Source: Clostridium thermopalmarium DSM 5974
GTDB lineage: Bacteria; Bacillota; Clostridia; Clostridiales; Clostridiaceae
DNA: 64,000 nucleotides
Direction of reading: 5' to 3'
Assembly: GCF_002995795.1 (NCBI RefSeq)
Contig: NZ_PVXN01000053.1
Location: 1 to 64,000 of the forward strand
Shown: piece by piece, positions 9,285-17,098 of the stretch
Layout: each line of letters starts with the position of its first letter
Numbering within the stretch: position 1 is the stretch's first letter
Notes under the pieces: model-generated
What the model saw: the letters and a program-made list of their open reading frames with translations, nothing else
What the model was told of the DNA's origin: nothing
Database searches by the model: none
Made by a program: the position numbers and the translations under genes

Positions 9285-10496
9285 TTATTTTAGTTTGGGA
9301 ATAAATATAGATACTTTAGTTTCAATATTTGGCTCACTTTTTATTTTAAGTCCATAGTTTTTACCAAAATAATGTTTAAGTCTATTGGAAGTATTTTGAA
9401 TACCAATGCCAAAACTAGTATCAGATAAATCTTCAGCGATGTTCAATATATTAAGAATACTACTATCGATTCCTTTTCCATTATCTATAACGTCAATTAC
9501 CATATCTTTTTCAGAAACAGAATAAGCTTTTATCTTTATATGTCCGCCTTCCTTTTTTGTTTCAAGGCCATGAACTATGGAATTTTCAACAATAGGTTGA
9601 AGTGTCATGGCTAGGATCCTACAGTCATTAAGAGAGTTTTCTATTTCTATTTCATAGGTTATTCTATCGCTGTATCTCATGGTCTGAATGAAGAGATATC
9701 TTTTTATATTATCAATTTCGTCTTTTAGCTTGGGAAATTCTTCTACATTTCTTAGATTGTACCTTAATAGGTCAGATAGATTATATATTAGTTCTTCTGT
9801 TGTAGGAGCATCTTCAATTAAGGCCATCCTACCAATAGTGTTTAAAGTGTTAAATAGAAAGTGAGGATTGATTTGAGCCTTTATGGTCTTTAGCTGCATT
9901 TTCTTAGCATATTGTTCAAGTTTCATCTTATCTTGACTTTCTTTAAGCAGTTTTTTTTGAATAATAGTCTGCATACCCATTTGGGCTATGTAATTTGCAA
10001 GAAAAGTATAAAATTCTGTGCAGTTTTGCACATAGTCGCTTTCAACAATTTCTATACATTCAGCAGCTTCAGTTAATTTATCTAATGGAATTTCATACTC
10101 TTGAGAAATTCTATTTAAGTCTATAGAGTCTCTTGTTTGTTGGCCTTTTAATAGAACTTGTCCGCCTAATACAGCTCCTAAATAGATATCGTTTACAATA
10201 ATAGGCGCAGCACAATCTATAAGACCAGCATGACAAGTGTATACACGAGTTTTTTTATCCTGAACAGCAAGAAAGCTTGCTTGAGCATCACAGGATATGC
10301 ATCTATTGCACCCCTTTGGTGACGAGCGAATAAGTTTACAAAATGGAGTAAAGTTATTTTCCTTGCAAACTGGTATACCATTAATATCTACTGTGATTGC
10401 AGAAAAGTTAACTATCTTTGCTAACTTATCTTGAATATCTTTTAAAGTCTTGATATTGATGATATCACTAAACTTATAATCTTTTAATGAATCCAT
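9285..10496 (-). CDS. Sensor histidine kinase with PocR ligand-binding domain
   Basis: A 403-residue cytoplasmic kinase. Residues about 1-185 form a PocR-type sensory domain, recognised by FSDIIN at the start and its cysteine pattern (FCKLIRSS, GCNRCISCD, YTCHAGLIDC). In the Salmonella pdu regulator PocR the equivalent domain responds to 1,2-propanediol. The C-terminal half has the YesM-type His_kinase motif (NPHFLFNTLNTIGRM) and ATP-binding DNGKGID and GIGIQN boxes. No membrane segment is visible, so it senses an intracellular ligand. The start is ATG 10496, six bases after GGGGGAT; the longer frame to 10559 lacks a ribosome site. It pairs with the downstream response regulator and diverges from the shell operon. 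Confidence 0.88.
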   Translation of the reverse strand: MDSLKDYKFSDIINIKTLKDIQDKLAKIVNFSAITVDINGIPVCKENNFTPFCKLIRSSPKGCNRCISCDAQASFLAVQDKKTRVYTCHAGLIDCAAPIIVNDIYLGAVLGGQVLLKGQQTRDSIDLNRISQEYEIPLDKLTEAAECIEIVESDYVQNCTEFYTFLANYIAQMGMQTIIQKKLLKESQDKMKLEQYAKKMQLKTIKAQINPHFLFNTLNTIGRMALIEDAPTTEELIYNLSDLLRYNLRNVEEFPKLKDEIDNIKRYLFIQTMRYSDRITYEIEIENSLNDCRILAMTLQPIVENSIVHGLETKKEGGHIKIKAYSVSEKDMVIDVIDNGKGIDSSILNILNIAEDLSDTSFGIGIQNTSNRLKHYFGKNYGLKIKSEPNIETKVSIFIPKLK

Positions 10497-11121
10497 TTTA
10501 TATCCCCCGTAAAATATATAGAGTTCTGCTAAGTTATATGAACATTGATTTCTTTCCAACTGTTGATATGCAATAATAGCCTTTGCAGTAAAGACTGTAG
10601 TTATAAGTCATTCAAGTAAAAGCACTATACAAGGAAAACTTAATATTATAAGGCCTGTTTTATATAATTAACCAATACAACTATATACATCCAATAGCCC
10701 CAAAATATATGTATATTATATCATACAGATATCAAGGTTATCAATTTAATTATAGAAATGGTTAGTATCAAGCTCTAGTTGGCAAATCTGTTTTAATAAA
10801 TTTATCAATTATAACTTTAGTTAGAATCTCCTTTTAAAATGGTTTCGCCAGCAGTCAGTGAATAGATGATTTATGCTTATGGGAGGCGTTTTTCTATCAC
10901 CAGTTATGTTTTGCAGTAATTATTACTGAATTTGTATGCTAAGATTATACTTTAAGATAAAAATATAATAAATTGTTTATAAGTCAAAATAGTACAATAA
11001 TTATGCATATTTATAGTACAAAATTCAGTCAAATTAATAAAAAAACTTTAATTACTTAGGTAATAGAATAGAAATATAACTTGTTTATTAAATATAAAAT
11101 TTTTTGGAGGTGCGATTTTTT
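10497..11121. other. Divergent regulatory region of the BMC locus
   Basis: About 600 bases without a gene between the sensor kinase (left) and the first shell gene (right). It must carry both promoters. It contains a 15-base palindrome at 10914-10928 and ends with the GGAGGTG ribosome site of the shell gene. No riboswitch is obvious. I could not identify AraC-type direct repeats with confidence. Confidence 0.6.
10914..10928. promoter_or_regulatory. Palindromic operator candidate
   Basis: CAGTAATTATTACTG, two perfect 7-base arms around a central T, about 195 bases before the first shell gene. It is a plausible regulator-binding site, but there is no second copy or comparison to support it. 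Confidence 0.35.
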
Positions 11122-11403
11122 ATGGGACAAGAAGCATTAGGAATGATAGAAACCAAAGGATTAGTGGCTGCTGTGGAGGCTGCAGATTCAATGGTTAAGG
11201 CTGCAAATGTTGTTTTAATAGGATATGAAAAGATAGGATCAGGTCTTGTAACGGTTATGGTTAGAGGTGATGTTGGAGCTGTTAAGGCTGCGACAGATGC
11301 AGGTGTTGCTTCAGCAAAGAGAGTAGGAGAAGTTATTTCTGTACATGTAATTCCAAGACCACATACAGATGTAGAAAAAATACTACCTTCGTTTTCCAAA
11401 TAA
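11122..11403 (+). CDS. BMC-H hexameric shell protein (PduA/EutM type)
   Basis: A 93-residue single-BMC-domain protein: [20 protein letters not shown] at the start, [20 protein letters not shown] in the middle, and the typical [15 protein letters not shown]-terminus. Such proteins form the hexagonal facets of the compartment; the pore loop region is ERVG-like (KIGSG). ATG 11122 is the start: GGAGGTG lies eleven bases upstream, while the longer frame from TTG 11104 runs through that ribosome site. First gene of the shell operon; the next gene begins 23 bases later. Confidence 0.93.
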   Translation: MGQEALGMIETKGLVAAVEAADSMVKAANVVLIGYEKIGSGLVTVMVRGDVGAVKAATDAGVASAKRVGEVISVHVIPRPHTDVEKILPSFSK

Positions 11404-11425
11404 ATAAGAACTTTGAGGTGGGACT

Positions 11426-12271
11426 ATGGATCAAGATATAATAAATCAAGTTTTAGAAGAAATCCGAAAAAGAGTAAATATAGAAAGCTCCAGCAATGAT
11501 TTATCCAATATTACGCCAAAATCATGCCAGGAGATTGAAGAAAAGGAAGAAAAAAGGGAGGCTAAAACTATGTATGATGATGTACCTACAATAACAGAAT
11601 ATGTAGGATGTACAATTGGAGATACAGTTGGTCTAGTTATAGCTAATATTGATTCACATATTCATGAAAAAATGAAATTAGATCCAAAGTATCGTTCTTT
11701 AGGTATTATAAGTTCAAGAACTGGTGCAGGTCCACATATTATGGCGGCAGATGAGGCAGTAAAAGCTACTAATACTGAAATCGTATCAATAGAAACTCCA
11801 AGAGATACAAAGGGTGGGGCTGGACACGGATCATTAATAGTTTTTGCTGCAGAGGATGTATCAGATGCAAGAAGAGCAGTAGAAGTTACACTAAAAGATG
11901 TAGAGAGGACTTTTGGAGATGTGTATGGTTGTGATGCAGGACATGTAGAACTTCATTATACAGCTAGAGCAAGTCTTGCACTTGAAAAGGCATATGGTGC
12001 TCCAATAGGAAAAGCCTTTGGAATAATAGTGGGAGCTCCAGCGGCAGTAGGACTTGTTATGGCAGATACAGCAATGAAAACAGCTAATGTAGACTTAGTA
12101 ACTTATGCAAGTCCAGATGAAGGTACTGCGCATTCAAATGAAATCATTATAACTATAACAGGAGATTCAGGAGCTGTTAGACAATCAGTGATAGCGGCAA
12201 GAGAAGTTGGATTAGGCATATTAAAGTCTATGAAACAAAATCCTGTTTCAACTACGAAGCCTTATATTTAA
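11426..12271 (+). CDS. BMC-T tandem-domain shell protein (PduB/EtuB type)
   Basis: A 281-residue protein with two BMC domains (about residues 60-160 and 170-275), which form pseudohexameric trimers, usually with a gated pore. Landmarks are VGCTIGDTVGLVIAN, SRTGAGPHIMAADEA, GDVYGCDAGHVELHY and YASPDEGTAHSNEI. The first 20 residues, DQDIINQVLEEIRKRVN, form an amphipathic helix joined by a charged linker to the fold, as in PduB, where the extension tethers the core to the shell. A second start with its own ribosome site lies at 11570 (see the separate entry). GAGGTGGGACT precedes the first ATG. A terminator-like hairpin follows the gene. Confidence 0.92.
   Translation: MDQDIINQVLEEIRKRVNIESSSNDLSNITPKSCQEIEEKEEKREAKTMYDDVPTITEYVGCTIGDTVGLVIANIDSHIHEKMKLDPKYRSLGIISSRTGAGPHIMAADEAVKATNTEIVSIETPRDTKGGAGHGSLIVFAAEDVSDARRAVEVTLKDVERTFGDVYGCDAGHVELHYTARASLALEKAYGAPIGKAFGIIVGAPAAVGLVMADTAMKTANVDLVTYASPDEGTAHSNEIIITITGDSGAVRQSVIAAREVGLGILKSMKQNPVSTTKPYI
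11555..11572 (+). promoter_or_regulatory. Internal ribosome site and start for a short BMC-T form
   Basis: AGGGAGG at 11555-11561 is followed eight bases later by an in-frame ATG (11570, residue 49). Translation from here would give a 233-residue protein lacking the N-terminal helix, parallel to the PduB and PduB' pair made from one gene in Salmonella. Confidence 0.6.
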
Positions 12272-12332
12272 AATACATAAAGTAAAGGCTAAGAGAGTAA
12301 TGAAACGTTATATTTGAAGTTATATTAAAAAT

Positions 12333-12378
12333 AAAACATCCTTTTTTATGCTATTAAATGGAAAAGGATGTTTTAAAA
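12333..12378 (+). terminator. Terminator or attenuator inside the shell operon
   Basis: Arms AAAACATCCTTTT and AAAAGGATGTTTT after the BMC-T gene. The genes before it (abundant facets) could thus be expressed more than those after it. Confidence 0.7.
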
Positions 12379-12433
12379 TTATATAACATGAAAAGCTATG
12401 TAAAGCAGTAGAAAAAGGTGGTGTTTACAAATA

Positions 12434-12937
12434 ATGGAGGCAGTAGGATTTATAGAAGTTCGTGGTAAGCTTCCAGCTATTGAGGCGGCAGATATTTGTC
12501 TTAAGTCTGCTAATGTTAAATTGATAGGGTGTGAACTTACAAAGGGAGCTTTAGTAACAGTAAAGATAGAGGGAGATGTTGGTGCCGTAAAATCAGCAAT
12601 TGATGCCGCCAAAGTTAGTGATATTGTTAAAAGTAAGTTGATAGCTAGTTTAGTTATTCCAAGGCCAGCAAAGGGTATAAGTTCAATGTTGCAATTTGAT
12701 AAGGATAAAGAAAAGGAATTTGTAGAAGAAACGAAGGATATTGAAGGTAGAAAAGAAGTTATAGATATAAGCGATGCTAAGAAAAATGAAAAACCAGAAA
12801 GCGTAAAAGAGGCTACATGTAATTTATGCCATGATTCAAAGTGCGGCAGAAAAAGAGGACAACCTAAAGTTCTATGCATACACTTTAATAAAAAAGTAGA
12901 AAATTCTGAGGGTGATATAAGTTATGAAACTAGATGA
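12434..12937 (+). CDS. BMC-H shell protein with Cys-rich C-terminal extension (PduK-like)
   Basis: Residues 1-80 form one BMC domain ([20 protein letters not shown], ending in VIPRPAKGI). A charged, probably disordered linker (85-125) leads to a cysteine motif: Cys129, Cys132, Cys137 and Cys148 (CX2CX4CX10C, within [14 protein letters not shown] and VLCIHF). The same architecture occurs in PduK and related shell proteins, where a metal or Fe-S site is suspected. It probably forms a minor facet that binds a metal site or a partner on one face. The ribosome site AAGGTGG is rather far (about 12 bases). Its end overlaps the start of the next gene by 14 bases. Confidence 0.88.
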   Translation: MEAVGFIEVRGKLPAIEAADICLKSANVKLIGCELTKGALVTVKIEGDVGAVKSAIDAAKVSDIVKSKLIASLVIPRPAKGISSMLQFDKDKEKEFVEETKDIEGRKEVIDISDAKKNEKPESVKEATCNLCHDSKCGRKRGQPKVLCIHFNKKVENSEGDISYETR

Positions 12938-13574
12938 AACACTCATTAAAGATATAGTTTTAGAAGTAGTAAAGAAATCTAATGTTAAGAATAGAAATTT
13001 ATGCATACCTGTAGGTATATCTAATAGGCATATCCATTTAACTCAAGAGGACTTAGAAGTCCTGTTTGGTGAGGGATATAAGCTTACCCCAAAAAAGAAA
13101 TTAGGTCAGCCAGGACAATTTGCATCTGAAGAAACTGTATGTATTGCAGGTCCAAAAGGATGTTTTACAAATGTGAGAGTTTTAGGACCTGTGAGAAAGT
13201 ATAGCCAAGTTGAAATTTCAAAAACAGATGCAGTTACTTTAGGTATACAAGCTCCTGTAAGAAGATCAGGGAATATACTTGGTTCAGCCTCTTTATGCGT
13301 AATTGGACCAAAGGGGATGAAGGTATTTAATGAAAAGGTTATATGTGCAAAAAGGCATATACATATGACTAAGAAACAAGCTGAAATATTTGGGGTGAAG
13401 GATGAAGATTTAGTCGAGGTTGAAACAACAGGAGAAAGAAAAGTTATATTCAGGGATGTGCTTATACGAGTTACTGAGGATTCTGAGCTTGAAATGCATA
13501 TAGATACTGATGAGGCGAATGCTGCAGAAGTAAAAAGTAAAGATTTAGTAAGAATTTGTGGGATAAATAGGTGA
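12924..13574 (+). CDS. pduL: Phosphate propanoyltransferase (phosphotransacylase) PduL
   Basis: Converts propionyl-CoA (or another short acyl-CoA) plus phosphate to acyl-phosphate, recycling CoA inside the compartment. The 216 residues show the two PduL repeats with paired histidines that bind the two zinc ions: RHIHLT (His36, His38) and KRHIHMT (His145, His147), plus PVRRSG. This is the BMC-type phosphotransacylase, unrelated to Pta. The first 18 residues ([16 protein letters not shown]) form an amphipathic helix typical of an encapsulation peptide. Its ATG lies within the end of the previous gene. No acetate/propionate kinase is encoded in the locus, so a kinase elsewhere must make ATP. Confidence 0.93.
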   Translation: MKLDETLIKDIVLEVVKKSNVKNRNLCIPVGISNRHIHLTQEDLEVLFGEGYKLTPKKKLGQPGQFASEETVCIAGPKGCFTNVRVLGPVRKYSQVEISKTDAVTLGIQAPVRRSGNILGSASLCVIGPKGMKVFNEKVICAKRHIHMTKKQAEIFGVKDEDLVEVETTGERKVIFRDVLIRVTEDSELEMHIDTDEANAAEVKSKDLVRICGINR

Positions 13575-13579
13575 ACGCC

Positions 13580-14428
13580 ATGTTAGAGATTGCTAATGAA
13601 ATTATAAAAAGTATGGAAGAGAGAATTATAGATGAAAATTTAAACTTTAAAAATAAAAGTATAAGTGTTGAAAAGCTAACTGAAAATGACATAAAAGTAG
13701 GGGTGGATTTAGGAACATCCAATATTGTTATAACAGTTTTAGATAAGTTTAATAATCCTATAGGTGGAGCTTTAAAATCTGCCAGTGTAGTAAAGGATGG
13801 AATAGTAGTAGATTACATAGGTGCAGTAAATATCGTTAGAGAGCTTAAAGAAAGAGTGGAAAAAAAACTTAAATTATCTCTTAACTACGCAGCAACGGCT
13901 ATACCACCGGGAATAATTAAAGGTAATGTTAAGGTTATTGAAAATGTTGTTGAATCATCTGGTTTTCAACTTACTAATGTTATAGATGAACCAGAGGCGG
14001 CTGCAAAGGTCCTTCATATAAAAGATGGAGCTGTTGTAGACATAGGCGGAGGTACAACAGGTATATCTGTATTAAGGAATGGAAAGGTAATCTTTTCGGC
14101 CGATGAACCAACAGGAGGAACTCATTTAACATTAGTTACAGCGGGAAATTTTGATATATCATTTGAAGAAGCAGAGAACTATAAAAAGGATGAGAATAAT
14201 TACAATATGGTCTTCCCAATTGTTACACCAGTAATTGAGAAAATGGCAGATATAGTGTTAAAAAGCGTTAGTGGATATGATATAGAATGTATTTATTTAG
14301 TTGGTGGAACTTGCTGCTTAAAAGGATTAGAAAATGTTTTCCAAAAGTATACTTCAATAAAATCCATAAAGCCGTATAATCCATTACTTATTACACCAAT
14401 TGGAATTGCTATGAGCAATGAAAAATGA
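13580..14428 (+). CDS. eutJ: EutJ-like actin/Hsp70-fold protein
   Basis: A 282-residue protein of the EutJ family, often called a chaperonin of ethanolamine and GRE compartments; its true role is unresolved. Nucleotide-binding signatures of the actin/Hsp70 fold are visible: VGVDLGTSNIVITVLD (phosphate 1), VDIGGGTTGISVL (phosphate 2) and YLVGGTCCLKGLE (adenosine). The IDEPEAAAKVL segment matches EutJ. A likely role is reactivation or assembly of the dehydratase. The first 20 residues (LEIANEIIKSMEERIIDEN) are an amphipathic helix that could target it to the core. ATG 13580 is chosen, with AGGTGA five bases upstream; the preceding gene ends at 13574. Confidence 0.85.
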   Translation: MLEIANEIIKSMEERIIDENLNFKNKSISVEKLTENDIKVGVDLGTSNIVITVLDKFNNPIGGALKSASVVKDGIVVDYIGAVNIVRELKERVEKKLKLSLNYAATAIPPGIIKGNVKVIENVVESSGFQLTNVIDEPEAAAKVLHIKDGAVVDIGGGTTGISVLRNGKVIFSADEPTGGTHLTLVTAGNFDISFEEAENYKKDENNYNMVFPIVTPVIEKMADIVLKSVSGYDIECIYLVGGTCCLKGLENVFQKYTSIKSIKPYNPLLITPIGIAMSNEK

Positions 14429-14441
14429 ATGAGGTGCTGTT

Positions 14442-15209
14442 ATGAACATTGAAGATATAGTAAAAAGTATAGTGAGAGAAATATTGCCTCTACTCAATAA
14501 AAAGATATTGATTTTTATAAGTGGAGGTAAAGTCAATTCTGAAATTTTATTAAAGGCATTATGTGACTTTAGCACTGTGGAGTACAGTATTGTAATGTCA
14601 CAAGAGGCAAAATTAATCATTGATAGAGAATTGTTAGAAGAGTTAAATGGTAATATCATAGAATCTACAGAAAAAATTGATGATTGTATAAAGAATTCAG
14701 AATTTGTGTTAATTCCTATACTTACACGAAATACTTTGAGTAAGGTAGCTCTTGGTATAGAAGATAATATTGTTACAACTGGCATAGCACGATCAATAAT
14801 GCTCAATAAAGAGATTATAGCTGTTAGAGATAGCTATGATCCTAAAAATTCCATTAATATTTCAGAAGGCTTTTCAAGTAATTCTGCATATAATTCAATG
14901 CTTTTAGAATATGAAAAAAAGTTGGAGAGTTTTGGTGTTAAATTCATTGACTCAAAAGAATTTAAGAGGACTATTCAACACAAATTTTTTAATTCAGTAC
15001 CTAGAAGTTCCATCAAAGAAAAAGAAGATATTCCAGCAAAAGACACTACAAATAAAGCAAGAGTTGAATTTAACTCTTCGATTTTAACAGTAAAAGATAT
15101 CAATCAGATATTAAATGACGGAGTCATTACTCTAAGGAAAAATACAATAATTACTCCTCTTGCTAAGGATTACATTTATAATAACAAAATTAAAGTTGAA
15201 TTTTGTTAG
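14442..15209 (+). CDS. BMC-associated flavoprotein-like protein
   Basis: A 255-residue protein I recognise only loosely. It begins with an encapsulation-peptide-like helix (MNIEDIVKSIVREILPLL), followed by KKILIFISGGKVNSE and later LIPILTRNTLSKVALGIEDN and TGIARSIMLNKEIIAV, reminiscent of the flavoprotein fold (HFCD/dipicolinate-synthase B-like) found in many GRE compartments. A separate C-terminal module (about 215-255) has ITLRKNTIITPLAKDYIYNN, a segment seen at the ends of other BMC accessory proteins. A redox or flavin-supplying role is possible but unproven. It lies between eutJ and the aldehyde dehydrogenase gene. Confidence 0.6.
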   Translation: MNIEDIVKSIVREILPLLNKKILIFISGGKVNSEILLKALCDFSTVEYSIVMSQEAKLIIDRELLEELNGNIIESTEKIDDCIKNSEFVLIPILTRNTLSKVALGIEDNIVTTGIARSIMLNKEIIAVRDSYDPKNSINISEGFSSNSAYNSMLLEYEKKLESFGVKFIDSKEFKRTIQHKFFNSVPRSSIKEKEDIPAKDTTNKARVEFNSSILTVKDINQILNDGVITLRKNTIITPLAKDYIYNNKIKVEFC

Positions 15210-15264
15210 TATTTTTTCTATTAAAATTTTGAATATAGTTAATTATAGAAAATGGAGGATAATA

Positions 15265-16731
15265 ATGGAAGTATTAGATAAAGATTTACAATCAGTACAA
15301 GAAGTAAGAAATCTTATTGCAAAGGCAAAAAGAGCTCAAGATAAGTTTAAAAATTTTTCTCAAGAGCAAATAGATAAAATTATTAGAAATATGGTGGAGG
15401 CAGTAGAAGCTGAAGCTAGCAGACTTGCAAAGATGGCTTATGAAGAGACAGGCTTTGGTAAATGGGAAGACAAAGTATTAAAAAATAAATTCGCCAGCAG
15501 AACTGTATATAATCACATAAAGGATATGAAAACCGTTGGAATTCTTAATGAAGATAAAGAAAAAAGAATATTAGAGGTTGCTGTACCGGTGGGAGTTATT
15601 GCAGGACTTATTCCTTCAACAAACCCGACTTCAACTACAATTTATAAATCTATAATATCACTTAAGGCAGGAAATGCAATAGTATTTTCGCCGCATCCAA
15701 GTGCTAAAGAGTGCATAATAGAAACTGCAAAAATATTAAGCAAAGCGGCTGTTGATGCTGGGGCTCCTGATGGGATAATTGGATGTATTACAGTTTTAAC
15801 TATGGAAGGAACAAATGAATTAATGAAGCATAGAGATGTTTCGTTAATATTGGCTACTGGTGGAGAGGCAATGGTTAAAGCTGCTTATAGTTCAGGTACA
15901 CCAGCTATAGGAGTTGGACCTGGAAATGGTCCAGCCTTCATAGAAAAATCAGCAGATGTACAGCTTGCAGTTAAGAGAATAATAGATAGCAAAACCTTTG
16001 ATAACGGTGTAATATGCGCATCAGAGCAGTCGATTGTTGTAGAAGAGTGCAATAGAGAAAAAGTTGTTTCAGAATTAAAAAGACAAGGAGCGTATTTCCT
16101 AAGTAAAGAGGAATCTGATAAACTAGGAAAGTTCATTTTAAGAGAAAATGGAACAATGAATCCTAAGATAGTAGGAAAGAGCGCACAAGTATTAGCTGAT
16201 TTAGCAGGGATTAGCATACCATATGGAACGAAGGTGCTGATTTCTGAGCAAAGTACAGTAGGAAAGAATAATCCTTATTCAAGGGAGAAGCTTGCTCCAA
16301 TACTTGCATTCTATTGCGAAGAAAATTGGGAGAAAGCATGTAAAAGATGTATTGAATTATTGATGAATGAAGGAAAGGGACATACTCTTGTAATTCATTC
16401 AAATAATGAAAAAATAATAAAAGAATTTGCACTAAAAAAGCCAGTATCAAGAATACTTGTTAATGCTCCAGGGGCTCTAGGAGGAATCGGAGGAGCAACA
16501 AATCTAGTACCTGCTCTAACCTTAGGCTGTGGTGCAGTTGGAGGAAGTGCAACTTCAGATAACATATCACCTATGAATCTATTAAATGTAAGGAGAGTAG
16601 CTTATGGGGTTAGAGAATTAGAAGATTTAAGAGAAAATGAGCCTAAAAATCAATGTGAGGATAATGACTCAGTATCTGAAAAGGATATAGAGAATATAGT
16701 TAAAAGTCTTTTATTAAAGTTACAAAGGTAA
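15265..16731 (+). CDS. pduP: CoA-acylating aldehyde dehydrogenase (PduP/EutE family)
   Basis: Oxidises the toxic aldehyde to acyl-CoA with NAD+ inside the compartment. The 488 residues contain the ALDH catalytic cysteine in FDNGVICASEQS (Cys251) and the cofactor segment ATGGEAMVKAAYSSG. The C-terminus carries, after a loose linker, DIENIVKSLLLKLQR, an amphipathic encapsulation-type helix; in Pdu systems it is N-terminal, while C-terminal placement is typical of glycyl-radical compartments. ATG 15265 has GGAGGAT at a good distance, so the longer frame from 15160 is not used. NADH made here is reoxidised by the alcohol dehydrogenase two genes downstream. Confidence 0.92.
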   Translation: MEVLDKDLQSVQEVRNLIAKAKRAQDKFKNFSQEQIDKIIRNMVEAVEAEASRLAKMAYEETGFGKWEDKVLKNKFASRTVYNHIKDMKTVGILNEDKEKRILEVAVPVGVIAGLIPSTNPTSTTIYKSIISLKAGNAIVFSPHPSAKECIIETAKILSKAAVDAGAPDGIIGCITVLTMEGTNELMKHRDVSLILATGGEAMVKAAYSSGTPAIGVGPGNGPAFIEKSADVQLAVKRIIDSKTFDNGVICASEQSIVVEECNREKVVSELKRQGAYFLSKEESDKLGKFILRENGTMNPKIVGKSAQVLADLAGISIPYGTKVLISEQSTVGKNNPYSREKLAPILAFYCEENWEKACKRCIELLMNEGKGHTLVIHSNNEKIIKEFALKKPVSRILVNAPGALGGIGGATNLVPALTLGCGAVGGSATSDNISPMNLLNVRRVAYGVRELEDLRENEPKNQCEDNDSVSEKDIENIVKSLLLKLQR

Positions 16732-16773
16732 ATGAGGAAATTTTAGAAAATTTCATTAAAGGAGCACGAAGTT

Positions 16774-17055
16774 ATGGTCTTAGGTAAGGTGGTCGGGACA
16801 GTTGTATCCACTCAAAAAAACGAAAAACTCATTGGAACAAAGCTTTTAATGGTAAAACTTATTGATGACAATGAAAATATTATTAAGGATAAATCTATAG
16901 TTGCTGTAGATACAGCTGGATCAGGCATTGGAGATACTGTTCTTATTGTGAAAGGGAGCTCTACAGGGTCAATATATAATGATAGAAAAATCCCTACTGA
17001 TGCGGCTATTGTAGGTATCGTTGACACTATTGAATTAGATGAAAAATATAAATAA
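16774..17055 (+). CDS. eutN: BMC-P pentameric vertex protein (EutN/CcmL family)
   Basis: A 93-residue protein starting MVLGKVVGTVVSTQKNEKLIG, with AVDTAGSGIGDTVLIVKGSS and a PTDAAIVGIVDTIEL ending, all typical of EutN/CcmL/PduN. These pentamers cap the vertices of the polyhedral shell. It is the only BMC-P gene in the locus, enough to close the shell. AAAGGAGCACGAAGTT precedes the ATG; the gene lies 42 bases after the aldehyde dehydrogenase. Confidence 0.95.
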   Translation: MVLGKVVGTVVSTQKNEKLIGTKLLMVKLIDDNENIIKDKSIVAVDTAGSGIGDTVLIVKGSSTGSIYNDRKIPTDAAIVGIVDTIELDEKYK

Positions 17056-17098
17056 CTAAACTAGGGAAGTGTCAAAATCTTAAGGGGGAATAAAAATT

